Source of the DNA: Alcaligenaceae bacterium
Lineage (GTDB): Bacteria; Pseudomonadota; Gammaproteobacteria; Burkholderiales; Burkholderiaceae_B
Length of the DNA stretch: 64,000 nucleotides
Direction: 5' to 3'
Assembly (NCBI GenBank): GCA_029265795.1
Contig: JAJUGV010000004.1
Location: forward strand, 19,388-83,387
A program made the translations under genes and the position numbers. Shown here in pieces: positions 26,381 to 34,740 of the stretch; positions within the stretch are counted from its first letter, which is position 1; the number at the start of each line of letters is the position of its first letter. The notes under the pieces are model-generated. The model had not been told where the DNA came from and ran no database searches. It saw nothing but the letters and a program-made list of their open reading frames with translations.

Positions 26381-27550
26381 TCAGACCCTTTCCAAGATAA
26401 GAGTGGTGCTGCCGTGGCGTGTGCCAATGGAGCCGCCTGTACCCTGGGCGAGAGCCAGCGTACAGCCGGGTACTTGAACGGCGGGATGTGCTTCGCCACG
26501 CAGTTGTCGCACGGCCTCAATAATTTTTGTAATACCGCCACGGTTGGCAGGGTGGTTGTTGCACAGCCCGCCGCCGTCCGTATTGAATGGCAGCTTGCCC
26601 ACACCGGAAATCAAGTTGCCGTCCATGACGAAGCGGCCGCCTTCCCCTTTTTTGCAGAAGCCGAGATCTTCGAGTTGCAGCAATACGGTGATGGTGAAAC
26701 TGTCATAGATTGAAGCGTATTGGATGTCAGCAGGCGTCACGCCCGCTTCGGCGAAGGCAGCGGCACCCGACCATCTTGCGCCTGTGTAAGTTAGGTCGAC
26801 ATCGCCCGACATCTGCCCCTTGACGGCTTCGCCCGCGCCCAGCAATTGAATAACCGGACGCTTCAGTTCGCGGGCGATTTCGGGGCGTGCCACCAACAGG
26901 GCGCCGCCGCCGTCGGAGATGACACAGCAATCGAGCCGGTGCAGAGGATCCGCCACCATGGGCGACTCGAGCACTTGATCGACGGTCACTACGTCACGCA
27001 ACATCGCTTGCGGGTTGTACTGGGCGTGATGTGAGGCGGCCACCTTAACCCACGCCAGTTGTTCGTTGGTGGTGCCGAACTCGTGCATATGGCGTTTGGC
27101 AGCCATGGCGTACAGATTGGCGGTAGCCGGCCCGTAAGGCCGCTCCCACTCCAGATCAGGTTGATCCGGGTTACCCGCCCGAGGTGCAGTACCGGTCGCC
27201 ATGCCACTGCTGCGCGGCCGGCCTGCCAGGGTGATGAGGGCAATATTGCATTTGCCCAACGCAATGGCCTGTGCTGCATGCGACACCAGGGCCAGGTAGG
27301 AACTGCCGCCGATGTCAGTGGAATCAACATGGCGTACGCGCAGATCCATATAGTCGATCATGGACAAGGGCCCCAACCCGGGCGCGTCTCCTGAGCAGAA
27401 GTAGCCGTCGATGTCGTCCTTGCTAAGGCCGGCGTCTTCCAGTGCACCCCTTGCACATTCAGCATGCAATTGGGCAACGGATTTGTCGGGGGCGTGCCGG
27501 GTCGGGTGTTCATATGCGCCGACAATGCAGGCGCGTCCCTTGATGCTCAT
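26381..27550 (-). CDS. thiolase-like protein (SCP-x/lipid-transfer type) lacking the usual nucleophilic cysteine
   Basis: 389 residues of thiolase fold. Where degradative and biosynthetic thiolases carry the acylated cysteine, the segment reads DSTDIGGSSYLALVSHAAQAI (81-84 GGSS), with serine or glycine instead. H333 in CNNHPANRGG is kept. A tyrosine in SIYDSFT (Y282) stands where Ltp2-type aldolases keep a catalytic tyrosine. The C-terminal GTGGSIGTRHGSTTLIL lacks the second catalytic cysteine too. It is therefore unlikely to be a classical thiolase; a retro-aldolase acting with the adjacent DUF35 protein fits better. Orthology to a known aldolase cannot be shown here. The DUF35 gene follows 4 bases later. 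Confidence 0.85.
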   Translation of the reverse strand: MSIKGRACIVGAYEHPTRHAPDKSVAQLHAECARGALEDAGLSKDDIDGYFCSGDAPGLGPLSMIDYMDLRVRHVDSTDIGGSSYLALVSHAAQAIALGKCNIALITLAGRPRSSGMATGTAPRAGNPDQPDLEWERPYGPATANLYAMAAKRHMHEFGTTNEQLAWVKVAASHHAQYNPQAMLRDVVTVDQVLESPMVADPLHRLDCCVISDGGGALLVARPEIARELKRPVIQLLGAGEAVKGQMSGDVDLTYTGARWSGAAAFAEAGVTPADIQYASIYDSFTITVLLQLEDLGFCKKGEGGRFVMDGNLISGVGKLPFNTDGGGLCNNHPANRGGITKIIEAVRQLRGEAHPAVQVPGCTLALAQGTGGSIGTRHGSTTLILERV

Positions 27551-27590
27551 TCTTGTCTCTTCCTGGTTGGTGTACTGTTCTACACACAGG

Positions 27591-28577
27591 TCATTGGGGC
27601 TCCATGCCTGCCGCTTTCATGGTTTCAGCCCAGCGCTGCCGCTCGGTTTCGATCAATTGCGCGAACTCTTCGGGTGAATTGCTGCGAACAGTGTAGGCGA
27701 TATCCGCCATGCGTTTAATGACGTCTTCGTTCTTCAGAACAGTGCGAATCGCTTCGTTATAACGCGCCACAATTGCGGGATCCGTTCCTTTCGGCAAGAA
27801 GATGCCCGACCAGGTTTCCGCCTCGAACCCGTCGAATCCCAGTTCGTGCATCGTGGGCACATCGGGCAGCAAAGGATGGCGTTCTAGGGAAGTCACGGCA
27901 AGCACTTTGACCCTCCCTGCGTCGGCAAGCGCCTTGGAGCCGGGTACCGTATCGAAAGCCACTTGGATATCGCCGGCCAGCAGCGCCTGCACCACGGGCC
28001 CGTTGCCCTTATAGGGTACGTGCGTCATGGGGAGGCCGGTTTCCTGCTTGAAGTACTCAGTGATGAGGTGCAGTGAACCGCCTGCGCCCGAGGTGCCGTA
28101 GAACAGGGCCTCGGGGTTGGCTTTGCCGTATTCCACGAGCTCTTGTACGGAGTTGAAGGGAGTGTCGTTGTTGGCCACCAAGGTGTAGGGGCCGGCCACC
28201 ATCTGAATCACCGGAATGAGGTCGGTACGTACGTCATAGCCGGGTTGCTTGATGGTGTTCGGATGCACCGCCACAACACCCGTGTTTAAAAGAATCGTGT
28301 GTCCGTCCGGCGCAGATCGAGCAACGTAGGCGGCGCCCAGTGCGCCCGCGACGCCGGGCTTGTTTTCCACGACGACAGGCTGCCCCAGCTCTTCGGCAAG
28401 GTGAGGTCCGATAATGCGGCCTACCGGATCGGTTGAGCCGCCCGGTGCAAACGGAATGATCAACGAGATCGGGCGCGTAAACATCTTGGCATCCTCGGGC
28501 TTGGATGCCTGCGCCGTGGCGGCAGATAGGGACAGCGCGCCGGCACCCAGCAACAGCATCAGACGGGAAAACTTCAT
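27591..28577 (-). CDS. Bug-type periplasmic solute-binding protein
   Basis: 328 residues from the ATG at 28577; the ATG two codons upstream leaves no room for the GAGGAG ribosome-binding site, which lies 6 bases before the chosen start. The signal peptide ends near ATAQASK. The mature chain has TctC/Bug features: FAPGGSTDPVGRIIG, QPVVVENKPGVAGALGA and GASGGSLHLITEYFK-like loops that grip a carboxylate. Such proteins feed carboxylic acids to TTT (TctAB) transporters, which are not encoded in the window, so it is an orphan receptor. It sits between the SDR and the thiolase-like gene in one operon. This suggests it binds the substrate or a metabolite of that pathway. Confidence 0.92.
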   Translation of the reverse strand: MKFSRLMLLLGAGALSLSAATAQASKPEDAKMFTRPISLIIPFAPGGSTDPVGRIIGPHLAEELGQPVVVENKPGVAGALGAAYVARSAPDGHTILLNTGVVAVHPNTIKQPGYDVRTDLIPVIQMVAGPYTLVANNDTPFNSVQELVEYGKANPEALFYGTSGAGGSLHLITEYFKQETGLPMTHVPYKGNGPVVQALLAGDIQVAFDTVPGSKALADAGRVKVLAVTSLERHPLLPDVPTMHELGFDGFEAETWSGIFLPKGTDPAIVARYNEAIRTVLKNEDVIKRMADIAYTVRSNSPEEFAQLIETERQRWAETMKAAGMEPQ

Positions 28578-28632
28578 GGTCATCTCCTCGGTTTAATCAG
28601 CCAGTCGGCTCTTTTCTAGGGGGTAAGCAAGG

Positions 28633-29439
28633 TCAGGTATTCATGCTCTGCAAAGCATGCAGGGGTGAAATGGCGAGACCGCCGTCGACGAGCAGGTCTT
28701 GCCCGGTGACGAACATCGATGCGTCGCTGGCCAGAAAGGCGACAGCGTCCGCAATATCAAAGGGGTTGCCGAAACGGCGCAGGGGCAGCATGGCCAGGCG
28801 CGCCGACACCTGCTGCGCGTTCTGATAATGGTTGTCGGACATGGGGGTACGCACCATGCCGGGGCTTACGCTGTTCGCCCGCACGCCGCGCGGGCCCCAT
28901 TCGGCGGCCATTTGCCGGGTAAGGCCGCAGAGTGCGGCTTTGCTGGCGGCATACGCGCCCACCCGAGTGGGCATGCGTGCGCCGATGGACGCGACATTGA
29001 CAATGGATCCGGATGCCTGCTTCAGCATGGCTGGTGCCAGTGCCTTGGCACAGAGGAAAGCGGCCCTGACATTGACGCTGAATACGGCGTCCCAGTCCTC
29101 CAGCGGCAAGGCTTCCAATGGTGTGGGAGCCGTCTTGATGCCGGCGTTGTTCACTAAAACATCGCAGCGGCCGAACCGCTGCAGGACGTCGTCGGCCAGA
29201 GCTTCGACAGCGTCGGCCTGTGTGATGTCGCAGACTTTGGCGAGGGCGGTACACAGGCCGTTGGCAACCGTTACCGGTTCTATATCGACCATGACCACAG
29301 TCGCTCCCATACCGCAGAGGCGTTGAGAGATCGCCCGCCCCAGGCCGCCGGCAGCTCCGGTGACTACGGCCACGCGCCCGCTCAGGCAGTTGGCGTCAAA
29401 GGCAAGGACGGGAGAGGAATCACTGCGTTCAGACGTCAT
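28633..29439 (-). CDS. short-chain dehydrogenase/reductase
   Basis: 268 residues, classical SDR. The cofactor loop is TGAAGGLG, followed by NNAG (LVNNAGIKT) and the catalytic YxxxK in YAASKAALCGL. The serine of the catalytic triad is in IVNVASIGARM. C-terminal SPGMVRTPM and a GLAISP end complete the fold. An acidic residue after the second strand (MVDIEP) favours NAD(H) over NADP(H). The gene overlaps the 3' end of the LysR gene by 11 bases and is followed after 55 bases by the Bug receptor. The substrate, probably a hydroxyacyl-CoA or alcohol of the linked pathway, is not known. Confidence 0.92.
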   Translation of the reverse strand: MTSERSDSSPVLAFDANCLSGRVAVVTGAAGGLGRAISQRLCGMGATVVMVDIEPVTVANGLCTALAKVCDITQADAVEALADDVLQRFGRCDVLVNNAGIKTAPTPLEALPLEDWDAVFSVNVRAAFLCAKALAPAMLKQASGSIVNVASIGARMPTRVGAYAASKAALCGLTRQMAAEWGPRGVRANSVSPGMVRTPMSDNHYQNAQQVSARLAMLPLRRFGNPFDIADAVAFLASDASMFVTGQDLLVDGGLAISPLHALQSMNT

Positions 29440-30406
29440 CAGTCTGCTCCGGTTCAGCTAGGTTCGGGGGGTTGGCGGCTGCAGTGGACCGTTCGTGCCG
29501 CGTTTCAATACGACTGAGGGCTTCTGCAAGGAAGTCGATAAAGACACGCACTTTCAGCGGCTGCATACGGCTGTCGCGAAACAGGGCGTACACGCCATGG
29601 TCGAAAGTGGTGTTAGTGAGTTCGTATTCCGGTAGAAGTCGTACCAGTCGGCCGGCCTGCAGATCGTCGGCGACGGCCCAGTCGGCGAGCAGGGCGATGC
29701 CTTGCCCGCTCACGGCCGCCAGGCGCAGGACTTCACCATTATTGGAATGTACCGACCCTCGCACAGCGAGTTCTCGTTCTTCATTGCCCACCCGGTAGCG
29801 CCACGAAGTGGGTTCGCTGGCCAGTCGATAGGTCAGACAGTTGTGGCCGCGCTCGAGATCCTCTGGAACCTTGATGGGTTGGCGCGTGCTCAGGTAGTGT
29901 GGGCTAGCGACCACAATGCGTTCACCCTCTGCCAGCTTGCGCGCGACATAGGAGGAGTCGCCAAGTGGTGCGAGCCGGAGGTCCACGTCGTAGTTCTGTT
30001 CGATGAGGTTGACGGGCGTCTCGGACAGATGCAGATCAATGGTCATGTCCGGGTAGCGCGCAGAGAAGCTGCGTAGTAGTGGGGCGATCAGCCGTATCCC
30101 CAGTAACGTTCGCGAATGCACTCGTAAATGGCCCTCTGGCACATGCTTGATGTTGCGCACAAGGCTTTCAGTTTGTGCAACGTCGTCAAGCAAGCTTTCC
30201 ATGCGGGAATAAAACAGCAAACCCGCTTCCGTCGCCTTCAGTTCGCGACTATTACGGTCTATTAGTCGAATACCAAGCTCCTGTTCCAGCGCATTGATGC
30301 GACGGGAAACCGTGGCGGTGGAGAGGCCTAAAGCGCGTCCCGCCGCCGTGAGGCTTCCTTTTTGCACGGTCAGAACGAAGATACGGAACGTGTCGAACGC
30401 TTTCAT
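29429..30406 (-). CDS. LysR family transcriptional regulator
   Basis: 325 residues. The N-terminal winged helix includes GSLTAAGRALGLSTATVSRRINALEQELG (HTH about 17-36, broken here by its usual turn). A co-inducer domain follows (about 90-300) with LHLSETPVNLIEQNYDVDLRL, the type found in AaeR/DsdC-like LysRs of catabolic operons. It is the first gene of a minus-strand operon (SDR, Bug, thiolase-like, DUF35, SnoaL) and diverges from the luciferase-like operon across a 264-base gap. It may control either or both. The long C-terminal tail after residue 300 (EQTDDV end) is unstructured. Confidence 0.92.
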   Translation of the reverse strand: MKAFDTFRIFVLTVQKGSLTAAGRALGLSTATVSRRINALEQELGIRLIDRNSRELKATEAGLLFYSRMESLLDDVAQTESLVRNIKHVPEGHLRVHSRTLLGIRLIAPLLRSFSARYPDMTIDLHLSETPVNLIEQNYDVDLRLAPLGDSSYVARKLAEGERIVVASPHYLSTRQPIKVPEDLERGHNCLTYRLASEPTSWRYRVGNEERELAVRGSVHSNNGEVLRLAAVSGQGIALLADWAVADDLQAGRLVRLLPEYELTNTTFDHGVYALFRDSRMQPLKVRVFIDFLAEALSRIETRHERSTAAANPPNLAEPEQTDDV

Positions 30407-30524
30407 ATCTGCTTCTGCTGCAAAAAGAGGGAGCCGGGCTGTACGTGCATGAGTCTGTCGTTGTCTCGATTCATGTTGGTGTTTTAAGTCTGAATAATTG
30501 TTGCCTGAAGAAGCGGTTTCTAGA

Positions 30525-30539
30525 TTGCAGTTTCTGCAA
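30525..30539 (+). promoter_or_regulatory. candidate LysR operator in the 264-base divergent gap
   Basis: TTGCAGTTTCTGCAA is a perfect 6-3-6 palindrome containing a T-N11-A LysR box. It lies midway between the LysR gene and the monooxygenase operon. A second CTGCTGCAAAAAG sequence (near 30415-30427) shares its half-site. I see nothing else in the gap apart from a ribosome-binding site at its end. Confidence 0.5.
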
Positions 30540-30670
30540 ACCTATTGTGCAGAGTATGAAGGTCTTGGGAGGTTTCTTGAAGCCTAGAATTTCGAGAAGT
30601 GCAGAATTGCCGCCCCACCCAGTGTCGGTGAGCGATCCTGAAAGACAGTAGCTACAACGTGGAGACGTAT

Positions 30671-31753
30671 ATGGAGCTCGATTTCGGCATTTTCATTCTG
30701 ATGCAGCAACGCAATCAGAACAAAACCGCGGCGCAAATCATCAGGGAGGCGGTGGAGCAGACGGAGGTGGCTGACCAGAACGGCTTTGCTGCAGCTTGGT
30801 ATGCCGAGCACCACTTTTCCAATTACGGTCTGTGTCCGTCCCCGCTGATGATGGCCGCTTATTGTGCCGGCCGTACCAAACAGATCAGAGTCGGTTCGGG
30901 GGTGGTTATCGCTCCGCTTTATACGCCGGCCCGGCTGATCGCCGAGATCGGTCTGGCCGACCAGCTTTCCGGCGGCCGTCTCAATTTGGGCATCGGTGGC
31001 GGCTACCAGCAGTTTGAGTTCGAGCGTTTCGGCGTCAGTCTGGAAAATGCAAAGGAGAAAACGCTGGAAATGCTCGACATGATCGAGCTGGCATTGACTC
31101 AGAAGAAGTTCGAGTACGACGGCGAATATTTCAATCAGCCGGTGACGGCAATCAGTACACGCCCGGCTCAGAGCCCGCTGCCTCCGGTGTGGATCGCCAG
31201 CGGTGATCCCTTGCTGATGCGCCGGGCATTGCGCTCCGACTATCACGTGTTCATTTCCGGGGGGCTGGGCGGCAGCAAACGGCTGGGCGGTTTTCGGGAA
31301 TCCATCGACGCATTAGCCACCAGCGAGGGCAAGGATCCAGCCAAGGCCAAGGTGGCAATGCTGCGTTTTGCCTATGCCAGCGATAACAAAGCCGAAGTTG
31401 AACACTATGTTGATTGCGCCCGTTATCAGCAGCGTATCGCGGTCAGCCTGAAGCGTCGGACCGAATCGGTGGAAGACGATTACATGGTGACCGAGCAGCC
31501 TTATGACGATGAATTGCCCTTCGAGAAACTGATGCGCAATCTGCCGGTCGGGTCGGTGGATACGGTGATTGAGCGGCTGCTGACGGATATTCGTGCTGTT
31601 CGTCCGGTGCATGTGGCGCTGCAGACCCAGGTGGGTGATTTCGATCACCAATTGATGCTCAAGCAGCTCGAACTTTGGAATCGCGAGATCATCCCGACGA
31701 TTCGGCAAGAGCTGGCGCGCGACAAGGCGGCCTCTGCGGAGGTGCAAGCGTGA
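30671..31753 (+). CDS. luciferase-like (LLM) flavin-dependent monooxygenase
   Basis: 360 residues from the ATG at 30671, which has GGAG 6 bases upstream; a GTG at 30659 would remove that site. The TIM-barrel LLM family is recognisable from LDFGIFILMQ, AAWYAEHHFSNYG, GVVIAPLYTPARLIAEIGLADQLSGGRLNLGIGGGY (in two parts) and the IASGDPLLM segment. These two-component monooxygenases use FMNH2 from a separate reductase to hydroxylate, oxygenate or perform Baeyer-Villiger-type reactions. The flavin reductase domain encoded 5 kb downstream in the same operon is a plausible partner. It is the first gene of an eight-gene operon; its stop overlaps the GTG start of the CoA transferase. Confidence 0.9.
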   Translation: MELDFGIFILMQQRNQNKTAAQIIREAVEQTEVADQNGFAAAWYAEHHFSNYGLCPSPLMMAAYCAGRTKQIRVGSGVVIAPLYTPARLIAEIGLADQLSGGRLNLGIGGGYQQFEFERFGVSLENAKEKTLEMLDMIELALTQKKFEYDGEYFNQPVTAISTRPAQSPLPPVWIASGDPLLMRRALRSDYHVFISGGLGGSKRLGGFRESIDALATSEGKDPAKAKVAMLRFAYASDNKAEVEHYVDCARYQQRIAVSLKRRTESVEDDYMVTEQPYDDELPFEKLMRNLPVGSVDTVIERLLTDIRAVRPVHVALQTQVGDFDHQLMLKQLELWNREIIPTIRQELARDKAASAEVQA

Positions 31754-32961
31754 CGAGCGGCGTTGCGAAGGAAAACCGCAGGCCGCTCGAGGGCATCCGT
31801 GTTCTGGATGTCAGTCGCGTGCTTGCCGGCCCGTTCTGCGGGCAGATGTTGGCGGACATGGGGGCGGATGTCATCAAGGTCGAATCCCCGGAAGGCGACG
31901 AGAATCGTCAGTGGGCGCCCATTACTGAAGACGGCGAAAGTTGCAACTTCATGAGTGTGAACCGCGGCAAGCGTGGTATTTCGCTGAATCTTAAAGCGCC
32001 TGAAGGTCAGGAAGTGCTTTATGCCCTGCTCGAAAACACCGATGTCCTGCTGCACAGCTTTCTGCCCAGTCGTGCCCGCATGCTTGGTATAGAGGAAGTA
32101 GCGCTGCATCAGCGCTTTCCCAATCTGGTCATCTGCAGCGTTTCTGCATTTGGCGCGCGTGGGGATCTCGCGGACCGGCCCGGCTATGACGCCTTGTTCC
32201 AGGCGTTCTCCGGCATCATGTCCTTCACGGGCGAGCGCGACGGCGGTCCGGTGAGATCGGGTGTGTCCTTCGTCGATATGACGACCGGCATTCTCGCGTA
32301 CTCGGGTGTCGTGACCGCGTTGATGGGACGCGCCTTGACGCAGCGGGGCACGATTGTGCGGGCTTCGCTGCTGGAAACAGCTGTCTCTCTGCTGGGTTAT
32401 CACGGCGTGGGCTGGCTGCAGACGGGTGCTTTACCTCGTCGTGAAGGGTCCGGCCTGTGGAGTCTGGTGCCTTACCAGGTGTTCCGTTGCCAGGATGGCG
32501 AAATTCTGACTGGCGCGCTTAATGACGGCACATGGCGCAAGCTGTGCCGGGCCGTGGGGCGGAGCGACCTGGAAAATTCCCCCGAACTGGCCACGAATGC
32601 GGGTCGGCTGGCACAACGTGACGCCGTGATTGCCGAATTCACGCAAATCTTTGCGACGGATACCGTGGCAAACTGGATGCGTCGTTTGGAAGCCCAAGGG
32701 GTCCCGGTCGCGCCGTTGCACACCATCGCCGATGCACTGACTCATCCTCAAAGCCTCGCCAACGAAATGGTGGTTGAAGTAGACGGCGGCGATGGTAAGA
32801 CCCTCAAACTGCTGGGTACCGGCTTCAAAGTGGGTGATGGGCCACAACATTCACCTCGGCGACCTCCTCGGTTGGGCGAGCACGCCGAAGAAATCCTAAG
32901 AGAAATAGCCGGCTTTGACACCGACCGTATCGAGGCACTGCGCAGCAAGGGAGTCATCTGA
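31750..32961 (+). CDS. family III CoA transferase (CaiB/BaiF)
   Basis: 403 residues from the GTG at 31750, which has GGAGGTG 7 bases upstream and overlaps the preceding stop codon by 4 bases (GTGA). Motifs: VLDVSRVLAGPFCGQMLADMGADVIKVE at the N terminus and SFVDMTTGILAYSGVVTAL, containing the conserved catalytic aspartate. It should transfer CoA to a carboxylic acid and so activate the substrate of the operon's later enzymes. It is the second such enzyme in this block; the two differ clearly in sequence and are not a tandem duplication. Translation is coupled to the monooxygenase. Confidence 0.93.
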   Translation: MTSGVAKENRRPLEGIRVLDVSRVLAGPFCGQMLADMGADVIKVESPEGDENRQWAPITEDGESCNFMSVNRGKRGISLNLKAPEGQEVLYALLENTDVLLHSFLPSRARMLGIEEVALHQRFPNLVICSVSAFGARGDLADRPGYDALFQAFSGIMSFTGERDGGPVRSGVSFVDMTTGILAYSGVVTALMGRALTQRGTIVRASLLETAVSLLGYHGVGWLQTGALPRREGSGLWSLVPYQVFRCQDGEILTGALNDGTWRKLCRAVGRSDLENSPELATNAGRLAQRDAVIAEFTQIFATDTVANWMRRLEAQGVPVAPLHTIADALTHPQSLANEMVVEVDGGDGKTLKLLGTGFKVGDGPQHSPRRPPRLGEHAEEILREIAGFDTDRIEALRSKGVI

Positions 32962-32962
32962 C

Positions 32963-33745
32963 ATGGCGGGCGTGTCGATTCACATCACGCAGGGTGTCGT
33001 CACCTGCACGCTGGATAACGGGCAGCGTCGAAATGCTTTGACCGCCGGCATGTTGGCCACACTTATCGAGACGCTTAAGCAAGCTCAAACCGATAGCGCT
33101 CTGCGCGCGGTTGTCGTCCGTGGTGCAAATGGCACCTTTTGTTCAGGTCGTGATCTGAGTGAACTCGACGCACAAAGGGATCACCGCCCCTCGCCCGAAG
33201 ACGCCATTGCCCCCGTTACGCAGCTCGCGCGGGCGATGCACGCCTGTCCCGTACCGACTCTTGCGGTAGTGGAAGGCAAAGCGGTCGGTCTGGGGGTCGC
33301 GCTGGCAAGCTGGTGCGACATGGTCATTGCTACTGATTCCGCGCTGTTTTCAATCCCGGAAGCACGCGCGGGCGTGCCGCCGACCTTTACTGCAGTGTCT
33401 CTGGCACAAACGCTTGGGCAGCGTCGGGCGCTGTCCCTATGTCTTACCGGACGCCCTTTGAGTGCGACGCAGGCCCAGTCCTTTGGTTTGGCGCATTTTG
33501 TGTTTCCCGATGCCGACTTCGAAGCGCAAGTGCAAAACTTAGTACAGGACCTGCTCAAAGGGGGCCCGAATGCGCAACGCCACTGCAAGGCGCTGCTTGG
33601 GCAAGTGGGAAGCGACGCTTTCGATGCCGCCATTCAGCTCGCACAGCGGGCCGCTATCGACGCGATGGGAAGTGCAGAGTCGCAGGAGGGCATTCAGGCT
33701 TTCAAGGAAAAGCGCCCGCCCGCTTGGTACAAGGGCGGACTTTGA
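32963..33745 (+). CDS. enoyl-CoA hydratase/isomerase family protein
   Basis: 260 residues from the ATG at 32963; an earlier frame start lies inside the CoA transferase. A GGAG is present roughly 10 bases upstream. Crotonase fold: SGRDLSELDAQR near 55 (oxyanion-hole Gly region), EGKAVGLGVALASWCDMVIAT (about 108-128, second oxyanion peptide) and FSIPEARAGVPPTFTAVSLAQTLGQRRAL (in its usual place). The residue matching the second catalytic glutamate of hydratases falls in a less conserved stretch (SIPEARAGVPP keeps one Glu), so dehydration, isomerisation or hydrolysis cannot be separated. It follows the CoA transferase with a 1-base gap. Confidence 0.88.
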   Translation: MAGVSIHITQGVVTCTLDNGQRRNALTAGMLATLIETLKQAQTDSALRAVVVRGANGTFCSGRDLSELDAQRDHRPSPEDAIAPVTQLARAMHACPVPTLAVVEGKAVGLGVALASWCDMVIATDSALFSIPEARAGVPPTFTAVSLAQTLGQRRALSLCLTGRPLSATQAQSFGLAHFVFPDADFEAQVQNLVQDLLKGGPNAQRHCKALLGQVGSDAFDAAIQLAQRAAIDAMGSAESQEGIQAFKEKRPPAWYKGGL

Positions 33746-33778
33746 ACAATTTGATGATCAAAACACTGGAGGTGGACC

Positions 33779-34723
33779 ATGGCTGCCGATAAAGGCCAGG
33801 ACAAAGATATGAATATGGCGGGCAAGGTAGCGGTGGTGACCGGAGCCGGCCGCGGCATTGGGCGGGAAGTTGCACTGACTCTCGCTCGCCGGGGGGTCAG
33901 CGTCGTCGTCAACGATGTCGGTGCTTCACTGGACGGCCGCGAGGAAGGCGAAAGCCCCGCCGCCGAAGTTGTGCGCCTGATCACAGAAGAGGGTGGGCAG
34001 GCAGTCGCGAACCGGGCCAGCGTGGCGGAATGGGAATCTGCTGCGTCAATCGTTCAGCAGGCCATCGACTCCTTCGGTCGCATTGATTACGTGGTGAACA
34101 ATGCGGGCATTCTGCGCGACAAAATCTTTCACCACATGGATCCCGCAGACTTCGAAGCCGTAGTGAAGGTGCATCTCTTCGGTTCGTTCTATGTGAGTCG
34201 GGCTGCCGCTCCGCATTTCCGTAAGCAGGAGAGCGGTGCGTTCGTACATATGACCTCGACGTCGGGTCTGATCGGCAGCATCGGCCAGGCCAATTACGCG
34301 TCGGCCAAGCTGGGCATTGTGGGCCTGTCGCGTTCACTGGCGTTGGAAATGTCCCGCTTCAATGTCAGGTCAAACTGCATTTCTCCAAGCGCTTTCAGTC
34401 GCATGATCGAGTCCATTCCCGGCGCTTCGCCCGAAGAACAGGCGCGCAATCTGGAGATGCGCCGCTCACGCACCCGACCTGAGCAAATTGCGCCGGTCGC
34501 CGCCTACTTACTGAGCGATGCCGCGAAACACATTAGCGGGCAGATCATCGGCGTGCGAGGCAACGAGTTGTACTTGTACAGTCAGCCTCGCCCGGTACGA
34601 ATTCTTCAGAACAGCCAAGGTTGGGATCAGCAAAGCCTGACCGAGCAGGTGGGCGAAGGCTGGCGGTCTTCCTTCATCCCGCTAGAGCGCACACGCGATG
34701 TCTTTCCCTGGCAGGCCCAGTAG
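33779..34723 (+). CDS. SDR dehydrogenase, 3-hydroxyacyl-CoA (MFE-2) type
   Basis: 314 residues with GGAGG 7 bases before the ATG. The cofactor loop is TGAGRGIGREVALTLAR, with NAD-selective acidic residues after the second strand (VVVNDVGAS). Catalytic YxxxK is in QANYASAKLGIVGLS with the serine in MTSTSG. The NDVGASLDGREEGESPAAEVVRLI loop and the NNAGILRDKIFHHM strand are characteristic of the 3-hydroxyacyl-CoA dehydrogenase domain of peroxisomal multifunctional enzyme 2. The 50-residue extension after the usual end (HISGQIIGVRGNELYLYSQP and beyond) is also seen there. With the MaoC gene 17 bases downstream it would rebuild a split type II beta-oxidation module. Confidence 0.9.
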   Translation: MAADKGQDKDMNMAGKVAVVTGAGRGIGREVALTLARRGVSVVVNDVGASLDGREEGESPAAEVVRLITEEGGQAVANRASVAEWESAASIVQQAIDSFGRIDYVVNNAGILRDKIFHHMDPADFEAVVKVHLFGSFYVSRAAAPHFRKQESGAFVHMTSTSGLIGSIGQANYASAKLGIVGLSRSLALEMSRFNVRSNCISPSAFSRMIESIPGASPEEQARNLEMRRSRTRPEQIAPVAAYLLSDAAKHISGQIIGVRGNELYLYSQPRPVRILQNSQGWDQQSLTEQVGEGWRSSFIPLERTRDVFPWQAQ

Positions 34724-34740
34724 CTCGGCAGGAGTCCGTA

